Below, piece after piece: positions 40,090-42,958 of a stretch of 42,958 nt of DNA. The notes under the pieces are model-generated. The model saw nothing but the letters and a program-made list of their open reading frames with translations. It searched no databases and was not told where the DNA came from. Source of the stretch: Roseomonas sp. KE2513 (GTDB lineage Bacteria > Pseudomonadota > Alphaproteobacteria > Acetobacterales > Acetobacteraceae); contig NZ_RCVR01000040.1 in assembly GCF_016107305.1 (NCBI RefSeq), positions 1-42,958 on the forward strand. Reading direction: 5' to 3'. A program made the position numbers and the translations under genes. Numbering within the stretch: position 1 is the stretch's first letter; the number at the start of each line of letters is the position of its first letter.

Positions 40090-40900
40090 CCGGCAGGAAG
40101 TTCTTGATCGCCTTCGTTGTTTCGACGGGGGCGCTGAGGTGTGGGCAGTGACCGGACGTGTTGATGACGACGAGCTTGCTGCCGGCCAAGTGCTGGTGGA
40201 CGTAGTCGCCGACGGAGAGCGGGGCGATGCCGTCGTCGGCCGACTGGATGATCAGGGTCGGGGTTTGAACCCGCTCCAAGTCTGCACGATTGTCGGAGGT
40301 GAATGTCACCCGCGCGAAGTGACGCGCCACTTGAGGGTCGACGCGACAGAAGCTTTCGACCAGCTCCTCGGTCAGTTCGGGGCGGTGAGGGTTAGCCATA
40401 ATGGTAGGCGCCATGGCACGGGCCCAGCCATCATGGTCGGCCTCCAGCAAGATCAGGAGAGACTCGATGTCCTCTCGCGTAAATCCACCCTGGTAGCCAT
40501 CGTCGTCAATGTAACACGGCGAGGGACAGACAAGTACAAGCTGAGAGAAGCGCTCCGGCTCCCGCACTGCGGCAAGGACCCCGATCATGGCGCTGACGGA
40601 GTGGCCCACAAACACCACGGGCTCCGGCCCGAGCGCATGGCATATGGCAAGTACGTCGTCGGCGTAGCCGTTGAGCGTGGCGTAACGGTCTGGGTCATAC
40701 GGCACCCGGCTGCGGCCGGATCCTACGTGGTCAAAGAGAGCAGTGCGATAGTTATCTGTGAAGCCAGGCGTAACAAGGCGCCACATCGAAGCATCACAGC
40801 CATACCCGTGTGCGAAAAGGATTGTGGGGCCAGAGGTGCCGGCAAGGCGAAGATTGTAGCGTGCCACCGTCGGATCAGCGTTGGAAGGAGCGGAGAACAT
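40067..40900 (-). CDS. rsbQ: RsbQ-like alpha/beta hydrolase
   Basis: A 277-residue alpha/beta hydrolase of the RsbQ/D14/KAI2 branch. The nucleophile Ser101 is in VFVGHSVSAMIGVLAAVREP, the acid is probably Asp223 in IIQSADDGIAPLSV, and His251 is in INTSGHCPHLS. The stretch LVLVCPSPCYIDDDGYQGGF is strongly RsbQ-like. In Bacillus, RsbQ supplies a signal to the PAS domain of RsbP; plant relatives bind strigolactones and karrikins. Here it is encoded just upstream of, and overlapping, a PAS protein, the same pairing with a different output domain. No signal peptide is present. Confidence 0.9.
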   Translation of the reverse strand: MFSAPSNADPTVARYNLRLAGTSGPTILFAHGYGCDASMWRLVTPGFTDNYRTALFDHVGSGRSRVPYDPDRYATLNGYADDVLAICHALGPEPVVFVGHSVSAMIGVLAAVREPERFSQLVLVCPSPCYIDDDGYQGGFTREDIESLLILLEADHDGWARAMAPTIMANPHRPELTEELVESFCRVDPQVARHFARVTFTSDNRADLERVQTPTLIIQSADDGIAPLSVGDYVHQHLAGSKLVVINTSGHCPHLSAPVETTKAIKNFLPDAGASLA

Positions 40901-40992
40901 CTCGTCGCCACCTCTGGCTTGTTTTGGTCAGGACTTATCAACTGCTCCAGAGAATGGAACTGGCGCGGAAACCCGCAAGGACAAGACCGCCC

Positions 40993-42360
40993 TCAGGCGG
41001 CACGCACGTCCGTAAGAAAGCCATCCACCGCCAGGCGCAGCACACCGGACTGCGCCGAAAGGTCCCTAGCGGTTCCCGCCAGCTCGCCAGCCACCTTGGA
41101 CGTGTCCGTCGCATCCGTGTGGATGTCACCCATGAGTGCGCTCACCCGCTGATTTCCCGCCGCGGCGTGTAGCGCGCTGCGTGAGATTTCCCCTGTCGCG
41201 GCACCCTGCTCCTCCACGGCGGCGGCGATGCCCGTGGTGATGCCGCTGATCTCATTGATGACGTGCGAGATCCCCTCGATCGCTTCCACAGCCTGACCGG
41301 TGGACGCCTGGATGGCCGCGATCCGCCCACCGATCTCCTCCGTGGCCCTGGCGGTCTGGGTGGCGAGCGCCTTGACCTCGCTGGCCACCACCGCGAAGCC
41401 CCGGCCAGCCTCACCCGCGCGTGCGGCCTCGATCGTGGCGTTCAAAGCCAGAAGGTTGGTCTGCCCGGCAATGTCACCGATCAGCCGAACCACGTCACCA
41501 ATGCGGCTCGCATTCTCCGCCAGCGCCTGAACCAGGGTGTCGGTGTCCCGCGCCTGCTGCGCGGCTTTCCCTGCCATGGCTGAGGACTGGCTCATCTGCC
41601 GCGTGATCTCCCCGATGGAGGCTGTCAGCTGCTCCGTGGCGGCGGCCACCGTCTGCACGTTCCCGTTCGCCTCATCCGCTGCCAGCGCGGCCGAAGCGGA
41701 GCCTTCGGTGGTGCGTGCCGCGGCTTCCGCCATCGGGATTGCGGCAGCCTCCATCTGCGCGGAGGAACTGGCAACGCTCTGAACCACGCCGCCAATCTTG
41801 GCCTCGAAGCCCTGTGCCAAACGGTCCAGCGTCATGCGGCGGGATGCCCGCTCGGCGGCGACATAGGTTTCCAGCAGAACCTCAAGGTCGAGCCAGGCGA
41901 CACGGTTCAAGGCCGCGACCAGCACCGCCCTGCCCCGAGCCGCCTTGCGTCCACCGAAAAGCCAGGCAACCGAGAGGCCCAAGGGCAGCGGCACGTCCAG
42001 CCCGAGATCTCGGCAGATCGCGGCGCCCACGGTGGAGTGGCAGATGGCCACCGCGTAGCTCGGCACACCGTGTTTATAGAAAGCCTGGGCCAGCCGCTCG
42101 GCCGACTCCATGAAGCCCTCGCCCAGCTCACCAGAGACCACGCGCTGCCAGTGAGCAACGCGGATTTGGTGCACTTCGGGTGTCATCAGCGCGGATTGGA
42201 TCTCCGGCCAGCTGGCGAAGGCCGGGTGCAATTCCGCAATCAACGCGGGCAGCCGTTCCTGTGCGTAGCCGGATTGTCGCCGCAACAACACCAGATCGTT
42301 TTCTGTGATGCCAAAGGCATCCAGCCGCTTGCGCTGAGCGGGGTCGACTGCTGTTGCCAT
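40993..42360 (-). CDS. Globin-coupled methyl-accepting chemoreceptor (HemAT-like)
   Basis: A cytoplasmic 455-residue chemoreceptor. The N-terminal protoglobin-type domain (about residues 10-165) has [20 protein letters not shown] and a candidate haem-ligand His in [20 protein letters not shown]. No membrane segment follows. The C-terminal signalling domain carries the MCP hairpin tip [20 protein letters not shown] and [17 protein letters not shown]. The ATG at 42360 is used because family similarity begins there; the frame is open to 42402. It would signal oxygen or another haem ligand to CheA/CheW. No other chemotaxis gene is in the window. Confidence 0.9.
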   Translation of the reverse strand: MATAVDPAQRKRLDAFGITENDLVLLRRQSGYAQERLPALIAELHPAFASWPEIQSALMTPEVHQIRVAHWQRVVSGELGEGFMESAERLAQAFYKHGVPSYAVAICHSTVGAAICRDLGLDVPLPLGLSVAWLFGGRKAARGRAVLVAALNRVAWLDLEVLLETYVAAERASRRMTLDRLAQGFEAKIGGVVQSVASSSAQMEAAAIPMAEAAARTTEGSASAALAADEANGNVQTVAAATEQLTASIGEITRQMSQSSAMAGKAAQQARDTDTLVQALAENASRIGDVVRLIGDIAGQTNLLALNATIEAARAGEAGRGFAVVASEVKALATQTARATEEIGGRIAAIQASTGQAVEAIEGISHVINEISGITTGIAAAVEEQGAATGEISRSALHAAAGNQRVSALMGDIHTDATDTSKVAGELAGTARDLSAQSGVLRLAVDGFLTDVRAA

Positions 42361-42635
42361 GATTGTTTCTCGTTTCCTGACCAGAGGACACGCGTCGTCC
42401 AAAACCTGCGACGCTATTCCCGCATCTGCTGCCCTTTCATGAATTAATTGTTAACCGACTAAAAGACTTGGTTATTGATTGTCGAGCAGCGCGGCGCCGC
42501 CGTCCTTCAGCAAGGACACAAAGCTCATCCTGTCTCTTGGCGTTCCAACTTCGAATGCCTCCTGTCAACCGACTGCCGCAATAGCCTTCCCAGCCGGAGC
42601 TACCGCCGCCCAGGGTAGGAACCAGACCTATGCGC

Positions 42636-42958
42636 CTAGCCAAGGCCAAAGCGGGCGACACAATGCCATGCCCGTTTGGCCAACTGGTAGTCCATGCCAG
42701 CAATCCGCCCCGATCTCCAAGGGTGTGACGAAGCCAAAAACGCTTATGGAGGCGAGTGCATCGGCGGCAGCTTGGCCGCGACAGCGTTGGCAGGCCTCGA
42801 GCCGATTAACCGGCAGGCGGAATCCATCCGTGCCACTCCACCGCACAAGGCAAGAGGCGGGCTGCGGTTTCAACGCGTGTGCTCTTGAAGCAGAGATCCA
42901 GCACGACAGCCTCGACGTTATCGGCGATCTGCAAGGGTCCATGCACATGAGCCTCAAT
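42636..42958 (-). pseudogene. DUF3626-like protein, frameshifted 3' part (runs off the window)
   Basis: Three minus-strand frames together resemble the C-terminal part of DUF3626 proteins. The first, from the edge, reads IEAHVHGPLQIADNVEAVVL and CAVEWHG. A shift near 42825 leads to GFRLPVNRLEACQRCRGQAA and FVTPLEIGA. A second shift near 42700 leads to DYQLAKRAWHCVARFGLG and a TAG at 42636-42638. Two frameshifts indicate a dead gene, unless sequencing errors caused them. Family assignment is from remembered motifs (EAxVHG, DVEALV, KRxWHCxARFG). The start lies outside the window. Confidence 0.5.

Noticed and set aside
42437-42703. 88-codon minus-strand open frame
   Set aside because: It overlaps the DUF3626-like remnant in a different frame and has no family features.
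1-42958. CRISPR arrays, tRNA or rRNA genes, replication origin
   Set aside because: I looked for regularly spaced repeats, T-loop-like motifs and iteron clusters and saw none that could be supported by eye.

Overview
The window looks like a chromosomal or large-plasmid segment from a GC-rich alphaproteobacterium. A Roseomonas-like member of the Acetobacteraceae is my best guess. This rests on base composition, on the Bug-type binding protein, on an IS66 element carrying a DUF6429 gene, and on the small alphaproteobacterial hypothetical proteins at 37-38 kb. The genus is inference. I see no rRNA, tRNA or CRISPR array.

Layout. 0.1-5.2 kb holds unrelated genes on a mobile-element-scarred background: a D-2-hydroxyacid dehydrogenase, an IS630 remnant, a 192-bp IS21-like pair of ends, a C45-type acyltransferase whose 3' end is cut off by an IS6 element, a ferritin-like protein and a YciA-type thioesterase. 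5.5-12.0 kb is a truncated Na+/H+ antiporter followed by a nest of insertion sequences: an IS3-family element (6154-12027) split by an IS110-family element (6527-8173) and by an IS66 element (8394-11340, with a perfect 8-bp target duplication). Removing both insertions restores a continuous IS3 transposase frame and a 1272-bp element.

12.0-28.7 kb is a long run of minus-strand catabolic genes in two blocks. The first (from 21.8 kb down to 12.0 kb) is a GntR/FCD regulator, a complete NMT1/SsuA-type ABC transporter, hydantoinase/oxoprolinase subunits HyuA and HyuB, an SDR dehydrogenase and a 4HBT thioesterase; a 33-bp dyad lies at its promoter end. The second (from 28.7 kb down to 22.0 kb) is a BKACE (DUF849) enzyme, a salicylyl-CoA 5-hydroxylase-like flavoprotein, an acyl-CoA ligase, an orphan Bug-type binding protein, a gentisate 1,2-dioxygenase-like enzyme and a fumarylpyruvate-hydrolase-like enzyme. 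Divergent from it, across a TetR gene, is a plus-strand set (29.8-34.3 kb): enoyl-CoA hydratase, acyl-CoA dehydrogenase, a 3-hydroxyisobutyrate dehydrogenase-like enzyme and both subunits of a 3-oxoacid CoA-transferase.

Four copies of an 8-4-8 dyad (ACCATACC-N4-GGTATGGT) lie in pairs in front of the BKACE operon and in front of the hydratase operon. This makes the two arms a probable single TetR regulon. My working model, which is inference, is side-chain shortening of a 2-hydroxyphenylpropanoid-like acid by the plus-strand arm. BKACE would then release salicyl-CoA and acetoacetate, the CoA-transferase would recover the acetoacetate, and the ring would leave through gentisyl-CoA and gentisate.

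34.3-43.0 kb is a mixed region: inverted repeats, a VapBC toxin-antitoxin pair, a decayed tyrosine integrase, two small conserved proteins, an AraC-type regulator that has lost its DNA-binding domain, an RsbQ-like hydrolase paired with a PAS/HisKA protein whose ATPase domain looks dead, a soluble globin-coupled chemoreceptor, and a frameshifted DUF3626 remnant at the right edge.
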